The position numbers and the translations under genes are program-made. From Mastigias papua (Eukaryota > Cnidaria > Scyphozoa > Rhizostomeae > Mastigiidae): DNA of 64,000 bases. The notes below the pieces were generated by a model. That model saw nothing but the letters and a program-made list of their open reading frames with translations. It did not search any database and was not told the origin of the DNA. Positions 43,601 through 58,600 of this stretch are shown here, one piece after another (positions within the stretch are counted from its first letter, which is position 1; every line of letters starts with the position of its first letter). The stretch spans positions 20,881,185 to 20,945,184 of the forward strand of contig OZ025267.1 in the NCBI GenBank assembly GCA_964019165.1, read 5' to 3'.

Positions 43601-46600
43601 TTTATGAAGAACCAATGATGCTGTACTTTGTTTTCAGAGAGATTTACATCAGGTTTGGCATACTGTTTATTGACTTCATTTTACGAAGTAACGATCATGA
43701 ACTCGGTGTCATGGTTAGCCTAAATCTTGTCCTCAGCGGAGAATCATTAATATTCTGCACTAGCAAACCGCTAAACCTGATGGTTGAAGCTTGTGGTCGA
43801 TGAGAATTGAAGATACCAAATGCTGCTTAGCATAATCACCAGAAAGTTGTGCATTTTTCTAATGACATTAGCCTGCTTTGAAGTTTGTACTTACATTATT
43901 CGTTTCACATAAACACACTTTTACTTTCATGATTATAAAAATTATTGTTTTACAGCAAATCATCTAAGTAATACCCTATCGAATAATTATTGATAAATTC
44001 TGTAATTTGGACATACAACTGGTGCGGCATTTATCACGAGTAACGGATCAAAACGAAGATATCGTACTATCTACCACTTCTGGAGCAATCGTTTTCGGTG
44101 ACGTACAGTTACTGCCAAAAATCTTCGAAACACCCTCTGAATAAAGCATTTCATTTAAGGGTATTGAGCTTCCTGTCAAAAGTTAAAGTTAGGGTTAGAG
44201 TTGGGGTTAGGGTTAGGGTGTTGTGGTAGAATTTAGGTTTCTGGGTATTATTTGAGACTGAATCAGCTTGTTTGCATCAGTGAGAGCGATGTACCGTAAC
44301 ATTGTGCCGAGGGAGAATGAGGGATATTGCTCTATAAGTCAATTCTGTAAGTGTATTAAAACCTTTGATGTGCTTTGTAGGTCACCAGTTTACGCTAAGT
44401 GCAGACCATTCCTGTAAATGGCACCTCCAAATCTACTCATTAATAGGAATACAGATGCGCGCCTTGGTGAAAATTGAGCTGATTTCATTGTTGCAGTGTT
44501 ACAAGCCAAGATTCTAGTGATATTCTTGTCTTTTAGGTTCTTTTGCCGACTTCATGTCATTTCATCAGATAGCCAGGTATTATATTTTGAAGGCCTGCCT
44601 GTTCAACTTACACAGATTCAAACCATTGTAACGGTCTACTGTGACGTTCTCTATGTGCAGTTCACTCCTATTGCGTACTTCGATTCCATTCACCTCTTGA
44701 CCCTGTATATACGCATTTTGTTTTTTAGGTAGCCTTATCTGCAGCTATGCAAATCTAATGGCGTTTGATCCTTCTTCTGTTTGTTGATTTCTATACCTGC
44801 TATTTCCCGATGCTAGAAGTCAGTAGTAAAATAAGTGGAAATTTCAACTTCTTCCCTGTTCATTTCTGTTTATGAGGTCCTGATTGGATACACTGCATTT
44901 ACATTGATCTTATTGTATCATGTTTAAATAGCATAGAATTTCTATTGTATGCAAGAGGGTTCATGGTAACAAACAGCTTTATTTTGCTATAGTTTTACGC
45001 CCTAATGGAAAAGGAACTTTTAATTGTTTGTTCAGAATTTAAAATCTCTAATGACAGGAAGAGATCCCCACAGATTTACCATTGATGTCTCTCCTCTGAC
45101 TTTTAACAAACACATGAACAGTTGTAGAAATCTGTTTATTTCAATAGTGAAATGATATTTAATCGTCCCATGAAAAGGCTGAACTCTCGCTCTTTCCGAT
45201 GTGTAAAGTTCACATATCTTCTTTTCAAGGGTATACTTGCACTGTGCACCCTCTTCGAGGAACTACTGCAAGCTCACGAGCCTTGGGTATTCAAACACAT
45301 CTTAGATATAGGTGGACATCCGTAAGTTGAAATTTCTCTTCTTACATCATATATCATATGCTAGTATCCTTTACCATTTATCATCATGAATATATCATTA
45401 ATCTCACCTTATAGAAAAGTCATATGAAAGTTAATACTCACATAAACAAGTTCTCCTTGGTAAGAAATAGAAAAAATTGCTCTTAGAAGGCAAGCATAGC
45501 TTAAAGGCACGAAGAGTGTCGGTCGACAATGCTATAGGTAGTTGGTATTTAACACGATAGTTCAATGTCGTGTACCTATACTTTACGACCTGGGTGTACG
45601 CAGTTCGAACCCCTCCCAGATGCGCTTTCAACGCAGCGTGTCAGCTTTATAAGGACTATCGACCAACTGCACAATGGCCTGGATGGCAGGCTTTCGAGTC
45701 AGATTAATAACTCTGGTAGTGAGTTAACTTCGGTTGACTGTCAGCGTGTAAAGAAAAACTAGCCATTAGGGTTGAATGCCCAAAGACAATAATCCTACTT
45801 TGCTTACTTGCGTACTTAGTTAATTTTATATTTGTTTTTCAAAGGAATTCAAAGGAAGGACTGATCTTAGATTACGCTTTTATTATGAAGCATTCCATAT
45901 GGTATATACTATAATCATACAAAGGATGAAATATACAAAATGCGATGTGAAATAATATTTTTTCAGATTGAGGATCGTGTTTAACTGGATAGTATTCGCA
46001 TTCTCTGGTTACCTCGCAACTGACCAGGTTTGTCGCAAGTACATAGTTTTGAGTTCATTTATAAATTAAATCTAACCACTGCATCAGTTTTTTCAACATA
46101 ATCTGATTGTACTCTCTAATCCAAGATAGCATGTTTGCTACATTGCCAAATCGCCAACAGCACACATTGCTAATTTATATAACAAATATTGAAGCTATTC
46201 GTGAAATTTGGCTAGCTATGTTTGATTGACCTAAGTACAGCTGCATGTGCGCAAACTACCTGGTCAAATTTCACTGGGCAAATCTGGAGTAATGGGATTT
46301 TTTGCTAAGTGCGAATAGTGTGTTTAACTCTCCATGCAAAAATTTGCTCACTAAAGCGATACTTCTCGCTTGCAATAGTTTATGATGGGTTGTCTCATTT
46401 GTCTATTTGCACTTGCAACGCCGGTAAACTGCATCCTTGTGCTTGTACTGTGATGTCATGTAGTCGTGGTTCACTGTGATTAGGCCGCTTCGATGAAGAT
46501 CCATGGTTCAAAACACACTCCATACGACAGCTCTATGTATTCGCACGCTGACCAGCCAAAAGCAAATTGGTACTTGGTTGCGACACTAGGGAGATAACTC

Positions 46601-49600
46601 GGCAAGGGATGGAATGGAATAAAATCCGCACATAAGATTCTTACCTTCCTAAGAAGCTAAAGCCTGAAGTTTTACATTCCGATTTCAGCTGCTCAAAATC
46701 TTTTCAGCCAGATATTCTGCCTAGCTTCTTATAAATGGCTTCGCTCATCACGCATAAGAACATGAACTGGCTTATTCCAAACTCATAGGCTTATTTGCAG
46801 CTTTTTACTGTACTTTACCTCATGAGGTTGAATGATCTAGAAAATCTCTTAGCTAGCGCTTCCAATATGTGCGTCATATATACTATGGGACTCAGCTTTT
46901 AAATGTCACCCACATAGGAATCACTAAAGAATGCCCCATATAGAAGAGGCTGTTAGGACTCCACATTTTATGTACGTTCTATGAACGCCATGCTAAAATA
47001 GTGGGCGTCTTGCAAGTGTTTTTTATAGTTTCAAATACTTAAAGCTATCGTTTGCCTCCACACACATATATAGTCAGGTTATTGTGTGTACAGCGGCACA
47101 AGAAATCTAAATCGCAATTGAGTAATGTATATGAATATGAAGAAACAAAATACCGTAAATCCTCGAATAAGCCCCCGGGGCTTATTTGCAAAACTGAATT
47201 TTGGGGTAGGGTCTTATTCGAGGGGGGCTTATTTCAAAGTCTGGTATTTTCCTCAAAGGTTGACATAAAAAACGACATAATTTTCTCAATCAACTAAATT
47301 TTGAGCTTCTAATTACAGAAGCCGATATCGTTAAAAGAGTTACAAAGTGCTGCGTGAAGATTTAACAAAAATTATAATGTTTTCATTATCACGAAAGTCG
47401 CGGTTCTCTGCTTTTTTGCCGCCATTCAAAGGAAGTAATACTGTACAGCTATTGTCCGGTGAGGGCTTCTTGAAATATGATATCATTCTACAATTATGCT
47501 TCCCGCGAATAAGCCCCCATGGGGGCTTATTCGGAGGTGGGGGCTTATTCTAGGATTTACGGTAACGGTATATTAGATGTTACGTTTGAGGTTATCTGTA
47601 ATTAGAAAAGCCAGCATCCAAAATAAAGCCACATGTAGTGATTTTAGGCAACCTATAGTACAGCGGAGGAGCCTCTAATACAAGGGAAAGGAATTTATGA
47701 AACTTAAAAACGCAGATGAATACGCTGTTTCCAGATTCTACCGGCAAACCACAAGACTTAATTCTATTTGGTCACCATCAATTCCAAGTTGTAGACATAG
47801 CAACTGAAACAATATTTCAAGTTTGTTATTAAGTTTTTTGTGGATACTGAAACCGCTTTCTGTGAAATAAGCTTGAATTTCATTCTACTTGGCAATTAAA
47901 CGCCTCCGCAGATTTACTCAATTACATTCGGGTTTTTGAATTTGCTATTTGGATTATATTTTTGGCTGTGTATGAAAATGAAATAAGAAGGAGAATAGAA
48001 ATGAAAGCAAAAAAGAAAACAGTAGACATCCCTTTTTCGATATACCACTCTCTTTTAGTCACATTCCTTCTTTATTTCGTGTTATTGATACCCCTTTCTC
48101 TTAATTTTTGTGATAACACGTTTTTATTAGAGATTAGTTTATAAAGAAGCAGCGCTCGGCTGCTCAGAAAGTTCAGCAATGGGTTTCTGAGACCTAGCAA
48201 AGTTGATAAGTTGGTACACACCTAAAACCCCGGTATTCATGCAAGCCCATCATCTCTCCTACTTAATTTGCACATGTTTCTCATGAAAATCTATGTTAAA
48301 ACATGGTGTATGTACCTAAGCGTGAGAACAATGTGAATATGAAATAAAGGTACAAAGACACAGAGCAATAAATAGGTGCTAAGAAGGTACAATTGCTAAT
48401 TCATGAGAATTTGCGTATTTTTACGGTTCGTCCCATACTCAATCAGCAAAATTCCTAATACCCCTGTGCCTTTTATGATCTTCATGGTATTCTCGTATGG
48501 TATTTTCCTCATCTGCCATCTCCATATTAAGGCAATTTCTGCCTTTTTATTTCTTAGCTCCCATTTATTGCCCTGTGTTTCTGTGCCTTTATTTTGTATT
48601 CATATTGTTAAAATCTATGCAGTTCAGTGCTATGTTTGTACAACACTGCAGTAAAACTACGGTGGTACACAAGTTCGAGTATCTCGTTTTGAAAGTCTTA
48701 CGAGAATTTGGTACTGAAATCATAACAAAGTTACGAAGGTTCAGAACTGGGTGAAACAAACTTTTTATAAAAAACGTGTATCATAAAAGATACAGGATTT
48801 AATACAACTGAAGTCACTTGATTTTTATTTCTCGATCATAATTTTATCCCTGGGGCATCTTATTTGCAGTTTCTTCGTGTTGCAGTCTGGTGTCTTGAAC
48901 TAATTCTTCCAATGTGCGCGTTTCCTCCAACATCAGAATTTTGCGGGGAAAACTGGCTGCCCTAGAGCTACAAGTAGAATTCGGTACAATTTGATTTACA
49001 TGATAATCATTTGAGGTCTGTTTCACACACTTTCTGGTCTCCAATTGTAAGGGTTGGGGGAGGGGGTAGTTAGAGAATCCCGAGTTATTCCCTAGAAAGA
49101 TGTTCAAAGTTAGAATACACATCAGGATTTGGAAAATTTGTTAAAGGTTGATAGAATAGGAAGCTAGGACGCAGTTACTTATAGAGATTTTTCACGCATA
49201 TAAGAAATGCTACCCAAACTTCAGGACTCATTGAATTCTGTTTTCTTATAAGCGTATTAATAGCATGCTTTAGATGTCTTCTAGGTTAGAAATGTTCTGG
49301 AGAGAACAATCCCTCGTGTGTATTAGTCTTGTGGGGGTTGACTCTAGAATGTCCTAAGTGAAATAGTTACACGTTTTTTTTATAAGAAAAACACTTTTTT
49401 CCCTGAGGCTCAATTTTCTTAACTTTCCACGAATTTGAGGCTGAGATTTTCTTAAGATTTTCTTAAGATTTTCTTAACCTCTGAAGGAAAAAACTGGCTG
49501 AAACAGGCTACTCTGTATTTGTTAAGCCACCATAAGTCTCGATCTTTGCACGAGAGTTTGCTAAAATGAGCCAATATCAATTTCTGGCATGTAAAGAAGA

Positions 49601-52600
49601 TGAACTGTAATTTTCTTAGCATTTTCTTGAACTTGAGCCTTGTGATTTTCTTAGGATTTTCTTAAGATTTTGGCCATTTGAGCCTCATTTTCTTATAAAC
49701 TTCTTTCTTATAAATAAAAAACGTGTATTTGAGACTGGTTGGCATGGGGGTACCGTTGGAGATCAGAGAGTGCTTCGAAAGCGAGTTACAGAACTACACT
49801 TATATTTGCTATATAAAACCGGCCTGTAGGAAATTGGCTACAAAGATCACAGTTTTAATAAAGCAGGGGGGCTATATTCCTCCAACCGTAAGAAACTGGT
49901 CAGTAGCGCATTTAATAATTTGGATTTACATAATGCAAAGTTTCCATAAGTAACGAAATTTCGTTTGCGATATGTAGTTTTTGCTCAAAAAAATCAATAA
50001 TTCAAGACCGTTCTCTTTACGAATTGAATTAAAGAAACCGTTATAAAACTTAGACCTTAAATGCCCGAAAATTTAACCCTCTCATTAAGTTTCTTATAAA
50101 AAAATACGTGTATACTGGTGAATCCTGTTGAATGACATGTCTGCAAGTCTGTACTTGCCCTTGGCTACCACCCGTCACCAGTAGAATTTTTAACTATCGT
50201 GTGACTTGAGAGAAAAAATTTGAGAACATGTTTTCTCGAAAACGCATGATTTTGTGTGAAACTAAACCTGTTTTAATCCAGTATTAGGGGCAGATACGAA
50301 CAAAAGGGAATTTTTATAGCGAAAAGCAGAACTTTTGGACCATAATCTAGAATGTTTGAGAAATAATCACCCCTGAAGCAAACTTGTTTGTCATTGTATG
50401 GTAAAGACCTGTGTTTCCATAATTTTTTTATTTAAAAATCAATCTTAATTATGGTGTTTTATTCGATAGAAGATCCATCACGCAATTCATTACAAATGAA
50501 TTTTTTGAATTTTATTCTGTTAGTTCTATGTATTGGTTTCAGAAAAGAAACCAGTGTTCTATTTCGCCTTTAAATCTACTCTGTTACTGCCATAATTTAT
50601 CCTAAACAGATTTAAAATATGCTAGTGAAACTCCTTGACTTTGATTCAGAGATGCAAGTACTAAAGATATTTCGATAGAACCTTCCATCGGGTTGTATTC
50701 ATCAAAGAGATTTTTAAAGAACGGTATATGCTATCACGTCTTGTCATCACAAGTCGTTAGATATTGGTTTTTACATTGAACCACATCATTGTTACACGCA
50801 GGAATATGAAGTACCGAAGTATAACCGTTGAGATATTACGGAAAAATCGTCACTACTGTAATTTAGCAGAATTTTTCCTTGATTGGAATTCAAATAATAC
50901 TTTGCTAAGCTCAAACTCAACTTTAAAACTAAACACAAATGCACTGAAGCTCTTATTCCATCCACATACGGTCTTATCATGAGTAGGGTGTTACGGTCTT
51001 ATCATGAGTAGGGTGTTGATCTAGGGAAAAATGCGTTCCTGAGTAGCTAAACTTGGGAAAGTCTACAGGACAGGGCTTCTAGTCTATGATACAGAAATGA
51101 AAACAGTGTCTTGGCTTTATTCCCTCTTCCGACCGGCGAATGAAGGGTACCTAAGGTATGTACAAAAATGATTTCACCACTCAGAGTTGAAAAAACTTTG
51201 ATACTTCGTAGTAACGAACAAGGGATTTAAATACTACAATCGACCCTCTAATAGAATCGCCAGAACAACAGATTGTAGAATGGTGAGATAATAAAGGGAA
51301 CTACAAGTTGGACAAGCAGATACAACCGAATCTTTCAGGCTTCCATTATGAGAATAGAACAGATAGCTGTAATAATATATTGTTAACTTTGTTAAACCTT
51401 TGTCCTTCAAACGAAAACGAAAACGAAAACACAAGATTGGGATTAATAATAATATATACACATCGGTGATTACTGCAATTCGTACGACCATTATTTTAAA
51501 CATTTCATAAACAACAAGACATTTATCTATGTGACATGCAAAGTGTAAGGGGAGTGCTAATTCACACTTAACTTTGACAAGTTATTCCATTAACAATTGT
51601 AATTTGACGCAAATTCACACTAATTGATAACAAAATATTTCAACTTCTTCAGCAGAAAGGGCCCCGTCAAAATGGCCTTTGTTGCCACTTGTTTACCTTT
51701 CAATATGAGTGTGGAAAAGTCTCGCTGATCACATCGTTGTTATTGTACAGCCATTCTTCCACAGGCTGCAATTTCGTACTTTTTCGGTGTTTTTTATACC
51801 TCCATATTCTATCACTTTTTAGCTGCAATCTTCCCTCCCCCAAGGCCTTTTCAAAGTGACTCAACCGCAAATCCTCGATCTCTTGGTCACAATCTTCAGT
51901 TTCCTCCTGCAGATCTCCTAAACGTCCTTTTCTACAAGCATGTGCGGGGAGGCCAATAAAATCGAGATCAATAGCTTGCATTTGATCTGAACCTCCTGCT
52001 ATAATTGCTGATAAGCCATCCAACTCTTTTTGAGAAAATGGAGTCAGGAACCGTGCTTCTTGGGTTCTTTTCGGCGGAGATTTCCACTTCGGTCCTTTTA
52101 TCAATGGCTCGCTGTTACTTCTAGGCCTTCTTTGGATGTTACAACAATTTTCTTTGCTAGATAAACAGCGTTCATTCCGTTTTGCATACTCGCAACAGCT
52201 ATGGCTTCGAGTTCTCTCAGCCCTTTGCATGGCACGTGTTTCGATCACTGATTCAGTCGGTATTTCAGACATTCTATCGTCAACAAACCTTACTGTCTCA
52301 TCATTTTGACTGTCAGGAACTTCCATCTGTGTCCTGGTGCTATTTTCGACTGATTTACTGTTTGAATCTAGACAATCGTAGCTTCACTCAGCACACAGCC
52401 ATGCTTTGCTGCCAGTAGATAGCTAACTGTTTTGAAAGTGTGTTATGAAAACAACAACTGGTCGCCTCTCAATGGAGGTTACCAGACACGTGAACACACG
52501 AACACAAGCAAACATTTGCCAGTCAAGTCTGAATTATTCTTGCAACGGCAGGTGGCTCTTACAACAATAATGATTTATGCTAATGATAAGTATTCAGTAA

Positions 52601-55600
52601 TCTATTTGACTTTTTTGTGTGTCCAGGAAAACAAATCTTTGTAAAATATTATTAAAATGTCAATGTGTATAAAGTAATTTTTTCTGCCAGTAAAACGTCG
52701 AACTTCCTACCACAGGCGTGCCTTGATTTGCCTGTATTGTTTGACACTTCTTTCATGACAATTCATAATGTTTTTAATGCCCTTATTTCTTTTGATCCAT
52801 CCCAAAAATGAATTGTCTTGAGTGAAAAACATTGAAGCGCTGAGTGTGTTACATCGTAAATTCACAAAGTCGTCTGTGCAACAGATGTGCAAGGAACCTA
52901 TCCTAACATCAAGTGTTGCATTTACACACATTTATGGATAACTAGCACACCATCAGATGTAGCTAGGAGAGAATTTTAGTCACACAAGTGACGAATGCAA
53001 TGAGAGCTGTCACTTTTTCTAGGTTTTGTGATAGCAAATATTTTATGGCGTCAATTTATATCCAAGCTGGCAACTACACTCATTTTTTATAAGAATACCT
53101 AAGGTTTTCCCGAGCCTCAAAATTCGAACAATTTTTATATTTTTGAGTTGAACGTCATTCTTAAATCATTCATAATTATTAGCGATTTTGAGCATTAATA
53201 CTTCTATATATAATATCCTTATAGTAGAAAGAGTTTAATGGACTCTCCCGGAAGATTTTCTGTGTCGTGTGATGCCATAATGACTCCCAAACTGGATAAG
53301 TGAAGTTAGTACTTATTTTGTTATCTAAAAACAACTCAAATAGCCTAAAAATCTAGCCCTTAATGAAGTTTGAGCCTTGCAATATTCTTACATACTCTTA
53401 AATTTCAGTGATTTTCAGCCCTGATATTCTTATAGACTATATTCCTATAAAAAGTGTTTATTGCTGTTTATTCCAATCTCCAAAGCCAACGTAATTTATG
53501 ATGGTTAATGATTGTGGTTTATTTTCTTTCTCAAGCTTGAGAAACTTAGCTAACTGTAGCAAATTAAAAAAACATACTTTATTACAGACATAATAGTATG
53601 CACAAATCTTTATCATAGAAGAGATTGCCTTGTTTGATTTTCAGCTTAGATTGTTTGGAATTCCTCTTGTAGTATGATCTCATATTACAAAATATATTAT
53701 TGATTTAGCTTTGCTGTGTTTTGTTAGATATAAGACCTGATTTTTCAATAAAAATTAACAACGGGGGCAGTGTACTTTGAAATATTTCCCTTATTTTCGA
53801 GCATCCAGAACCCTTTACGTACTGTGCCATGGGTTTACTTGCTAATCATTGGGAAAACATGATCCGTGGTATTTCCGAGCACACTAAGAAATCTGGGGAC
53901 TTTGAACATCTGGGAACGAAGAAATATCAAGGATATTATCCACCGGACCCCTTCAATTGTATCTGATGTTCTTCTAAGTCTCGGAAGAACAATCAGCACC
54001 GAAGACATTCTGTGTTGGGGGTGTCCAAGTGCTCAAAAATTCCAAGATTGTGCCCCTCCTTTAGCGTAGGTAACTTTGCTCTATAAACACAATTTCCCTT
54101 CCAACTCTTTTTAAACTCCTTTCGATTCAGATATGCTTAAAGACAGTGTACTGTATTGCCGTTAAATTATTCCATAATCCAACCGTACGGTTCCTTTGTG
54201 TTTTTTATCAGTTTTGTAGGATTTTTGCTGCCTACGATGTACACTTACGTTGCAAAAGTGTGGAAACGATGGCCTACATTGTGACTCACAAACAGTGACT
54301 ATGTGCGGCCATTAAAAATTTTTTTGAGATTATTTAGGTGGGAACATTTTGAATTGCATCAGCAATGTTAAAAATGTAAACAACTATGTTTCTAGTTTAT
54401 AACAAGCGTATATTCTCCCTTTATTATGTTTTAGCGGATACCGAAGTAAGGGTTTATTTCAACATTGTAAAAATCGGAAAATTAACTGAAAACGAGCGAG
54501 TAGTTATCAAATTTTTACCAGAAGCTTGTCATTCCTTTGCAGAAATTGCAAGATAAGTTGATTGCAGCAAATTTAGAGCTTTAATAGTTTTCAAAAGCAT
54601 TGAAAAGAGTGACTATTTTGCTAAACTTCCAAGAACTGGTCGTCCAAACAAATTTTTGGAAAGGGTGGAGAGAGCCCCTAGTCGTATTGCTCATAAGTTG
54701 CGGTTTTCAACTTTAGGGGGACTGAAATCAGCTGCATGCGCTCAATTTCCTGAGGAAGACCCCTCAAAATATTTAGTAAGAAGAATTGTAAGGTATAATG
54801 GGCTTAAAAGTTCCAAGAGAAAGCAAAAACCTTTCATGAAAAAAAACTGGCCGTACCGTATGAAATGGGCAAAGACAATGCTTTGAGTCACCGTTGACCG
54901 ATTGAAATGATGTTATTTTTTCACATGAAAGCCGCTTCTGCTTGCAATATGATTCCGGAGTGTCCAGAGGGTGGAGACCGACTGATCAGACTGAAAACCC
55001 TAAGTTTTTCCTCCAGAAATTTGCCAACACAGTCTCTGTAATAGTCTGGAGCTGCATTGGGCCTAATGGCGTTGCGAAGCTTACTGTTGCGAACGTTCAT
55101 TAAACTCCAAATATTATTAAGAGATTTTGCAACAAAACCTCAAAGAAAGTATCGAAATAATTTATGGGGCGCAAAACCATCCTTTTAATTCCAGCAAGAC
55201 AATACTCCGGGCCATAATGACATTGCTACCAAGAATTATTTAAAGCGAATGGGCATCTTGGCACTTCCATGGCCATCTCAAATCTGCGTACTTGAATATA
55301 ATTGAAAACGTCTGGCGATACATGAAAATCGTTCTTAACAATGATCCTCCAAAGAATAAACAACAATTAATTGAAAAGATCTTCCAAATCTGGCGCGAGG
55401 TGCCAAAGAAATTCATTAGTAATTTGTACGCCTCCATTTCCAGAAGATTACTTGCAGTGAAAAGTCACAAGGCTATCCAACAAAATATTGAAAAATGAAG
55501 ACAAAATGTGTTACATTCGAATTAATTTAACTTTGAAAAAGTTAATTAATGTTTCTGCATTTGATTGATGTGTCTATTGTTTAAAAATTAAAGCGATGAG

Positions 55601-58600
55601 TAATGATATGGTCTACTGCTTTTTGTGCCTCATGCACAGCCCGTTGCTGCCATTGCAGGCTGCGAAGGCCATCGTTTCCACACTTTTGCAACGTAAGTGT
55701 ATTTGTAAAGTTTTTTTGTTGGAGAATTCCACATTCATATGACGTAAAAGTAACTCACAATTTCGAATTTTCGAAAGTGATGATATTACAAATTTCATGA
55801 ATTGTTGAAGTTGAACTCTGCTGGCATTTGAAAGGGAATCTAAACATTGGATTTACTTTAACTTTTGTGTTACTGTCACTACCTGATATTCACTTTTCGT
55901 AGACAGAAAACCCCTTAGCAGAAACTCAGGGTCTGTGAATTCCTGTTGGATTCCTGACTGATCTTCCTTTGTGCAATTGCTAATGGAGGCAACTCCTGAA
56001 ACAGCGCTTTTTAACGGGAAGTTTTACTTACAAATGAAGACATTCAAAAGTGATTTTTGTAATGTTGATGCCATTCAGTAGTCTTTGACCATCACTAGAA
56101 TGTCACTACTTCTGGTTTTATGGGCTCTTGTGCCCTCTTATTGGCGTCTTCACAGTATACAAGATAGATAGGAAATTTGTCCCACCCCCTGGAACTTGAC
56201 TCAGTACTGAACATTATTCCTAGAGGTTCAACCAAGGTTGCACATCTCGGGTTTTGTCAATGCTGTATTGACATATTCATTGCTTTGTTCCAATGCATAC
56301 ATTTAATACAGTCAATACAGTAATCAATACAGTTATTTCTTTAATGCAATGTCCACGCTTTTGTTTATCATCCTATTATCAAAGAAAGTCCTCTTTATAA
56401 GATTATTTTTCTCAATCTAAAGTCACTGTGTTCTGTTAAATGAGACGTGAAAGGATTTTCTCGATTTCCACATCAAACTTGAAAGATTAGACTTCGATTT
56501 GATGTCAATTTACCAAATATCACTTACATAAATCGTTGCTGTTGCGCGGTATTATGTTGAAAAATTTGCTGATTTTGAATAGCAAATAGTGATTTAGTAT
56601 TGAGATATATGCGAGTTGATGGTGTAAAGAATTGCACGACTATTGCCACCAAATGCTTTGTTGAAATGACGTCATACGATGCGTGAATCACAATAGCCCA
56701 AGGTTCGCAGTGGTTGAAGGCACGTGTCCCGAGTTAAAAGTGCTATTATGATGTAAAGGCCTGTCGCCGTTTTATGAATAACACCAGTAAAACTATATGG
56801 CGTGTGCTCTTTGCTTAACGCCATTCACAATTTTCTCAATTGAGTTACTCATTAAGACGGAGTACCCGCTGTCAGGTATTTTTACAACTTTCCACGACAA
56901 AACAAATAGAGGAACGTAAGATGATGGGGTGGCGTTATACCAGAAAGTCATTTTGTAGTTTTAAGTCAAGTCTTAAATTCACGCATGCCTAAAAGAGCTA
57001 TTATTAGCAGTTGTTGAATAAGTTGATAGAACTGTAAGCGATGTTAGAGAAGTCGACATTTTCCTCATTTTAGATTGTGTTTTAAGTTTATTGCGAGAGT
57101 TTAAAGCTTCAAGCATCCCTCAAAGTAGTTGTGTGGTATAACAAAACTTTTGGCAACCAGTAATCTTATGTATGGTGCTGCATTTAAAGAAGAGACTCGA
57201 CCTCAACATTTCCTGCAGTGCATTTGGCTGGCCGGCGGTATTTCCCATCGCCTTCCCTCTCGGCGCTTGTACAACGTGTTTTCTCGCCTCGCTGAAGGCC
57301 CGACTGGGAAGGAGAGTGTTCAGTGCATCAGATGAGCACTTAAGCCTCTTAGCTATTGTTTTAATAAAATGAATTGACTGCTTAGGAAGCCACATAATCT
57401 CGAAAAAGGCCAATCTCCCTTATGCTTGACGTTACAAAGTGCAATCGTTTGTTTGCTGGCTTCTCGCATTCACGATCTGCAATAGGATGCCGGTAGCATA
57501 TAATATATGCGCATACTCACGAGGCAAGCAGGGCTTTTCATATATGCATTCATCATGCTGTAAATATTATCTCATTTAATATCTGCTTGTAGGTATCATT
57601 TTCGCCTTGTATCAATAGCACCCGCTACTGATATGAAAAGCTGTTACTGAACAAAGTAGAATGTTCATTATGAGGATATAATTTGTAGTGAATTTGTAAC
57701 AATGGCGATCCATAATAGGCCACTTTCAGAAAGTTGATAATTGATAACTTGGATCATAACAGTATAAATTGACCATTGAAGTCTTAAGTGTTCAGTAGAT
57801 TTGCCTTCTTGTTTATATAAGGACCAATAGAGTAGCTACATTTTGGTGTACCACAAGGTTCTGTGTCAGGCCCTCTCTTAGGGGATTAACTTTTTAGTGA
57901 TAGCTACATGCGTTACATTGGACATTGCAAACTTCTAACTGTGCTGATAATGTAAAATTTATCTTTGTTTAACCAAGTCTGGAGAATTTCGAAATGAGAT
58001 TTAGTTATGTGATGTAAAGAAGTTACTGTCCTTAACTTAGCAATTACAAACGAATGTTATCAAGCTTCAATTACTACTATCAGGGTCACTTTCAATGCTA
58101 TCATAGTCTTCTACCATTGTGGTATCTGCTGACACTTTTCCCCTCGATATCAGAATTTTCCCTATCAGAAACCCTGGGGACTGTTGGATTCTATTTGAAG
58201 GCACATTGGGGCCTATAGCATCGCTCCTCTTTCGTCAATTGAACTAAATCTCACGGTTAGCTTAGGAATCCCTTTCACTGTGGTCTGATTTATGCTTTAT
58301 GGAGCTTCCTACTGTAACTGCCCTTTGCTTTGCGACGTGGGTGGGGTTGCATTTCTCTGCCTACTTTAGTAGTGGATAATATTTCGCATATTGCAATAAT
58401 TATCGTTTATTCTTAGATATGTAGATATCCAGTTTTAAAGTACTTTACAATTGGATCTACCAATGTAACTTAGGAAGTTTATTCTTAGATGTTTTATTGT
58501 CATTTGTTTGAGCCATACAAATCCGTTGCCAAAGCAGCTATCGATACGGAAAAAGTTCTATTGAAATCAACGGAACTGACAATTCCAAATCTAATGGCAA

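Noticed and set aside
45596..45615. Possible tRNA gene from the GTTCGAACCCC block
   Set aside because: No cloverleaf could be built around it; only SINE-like promoter boxes remain.
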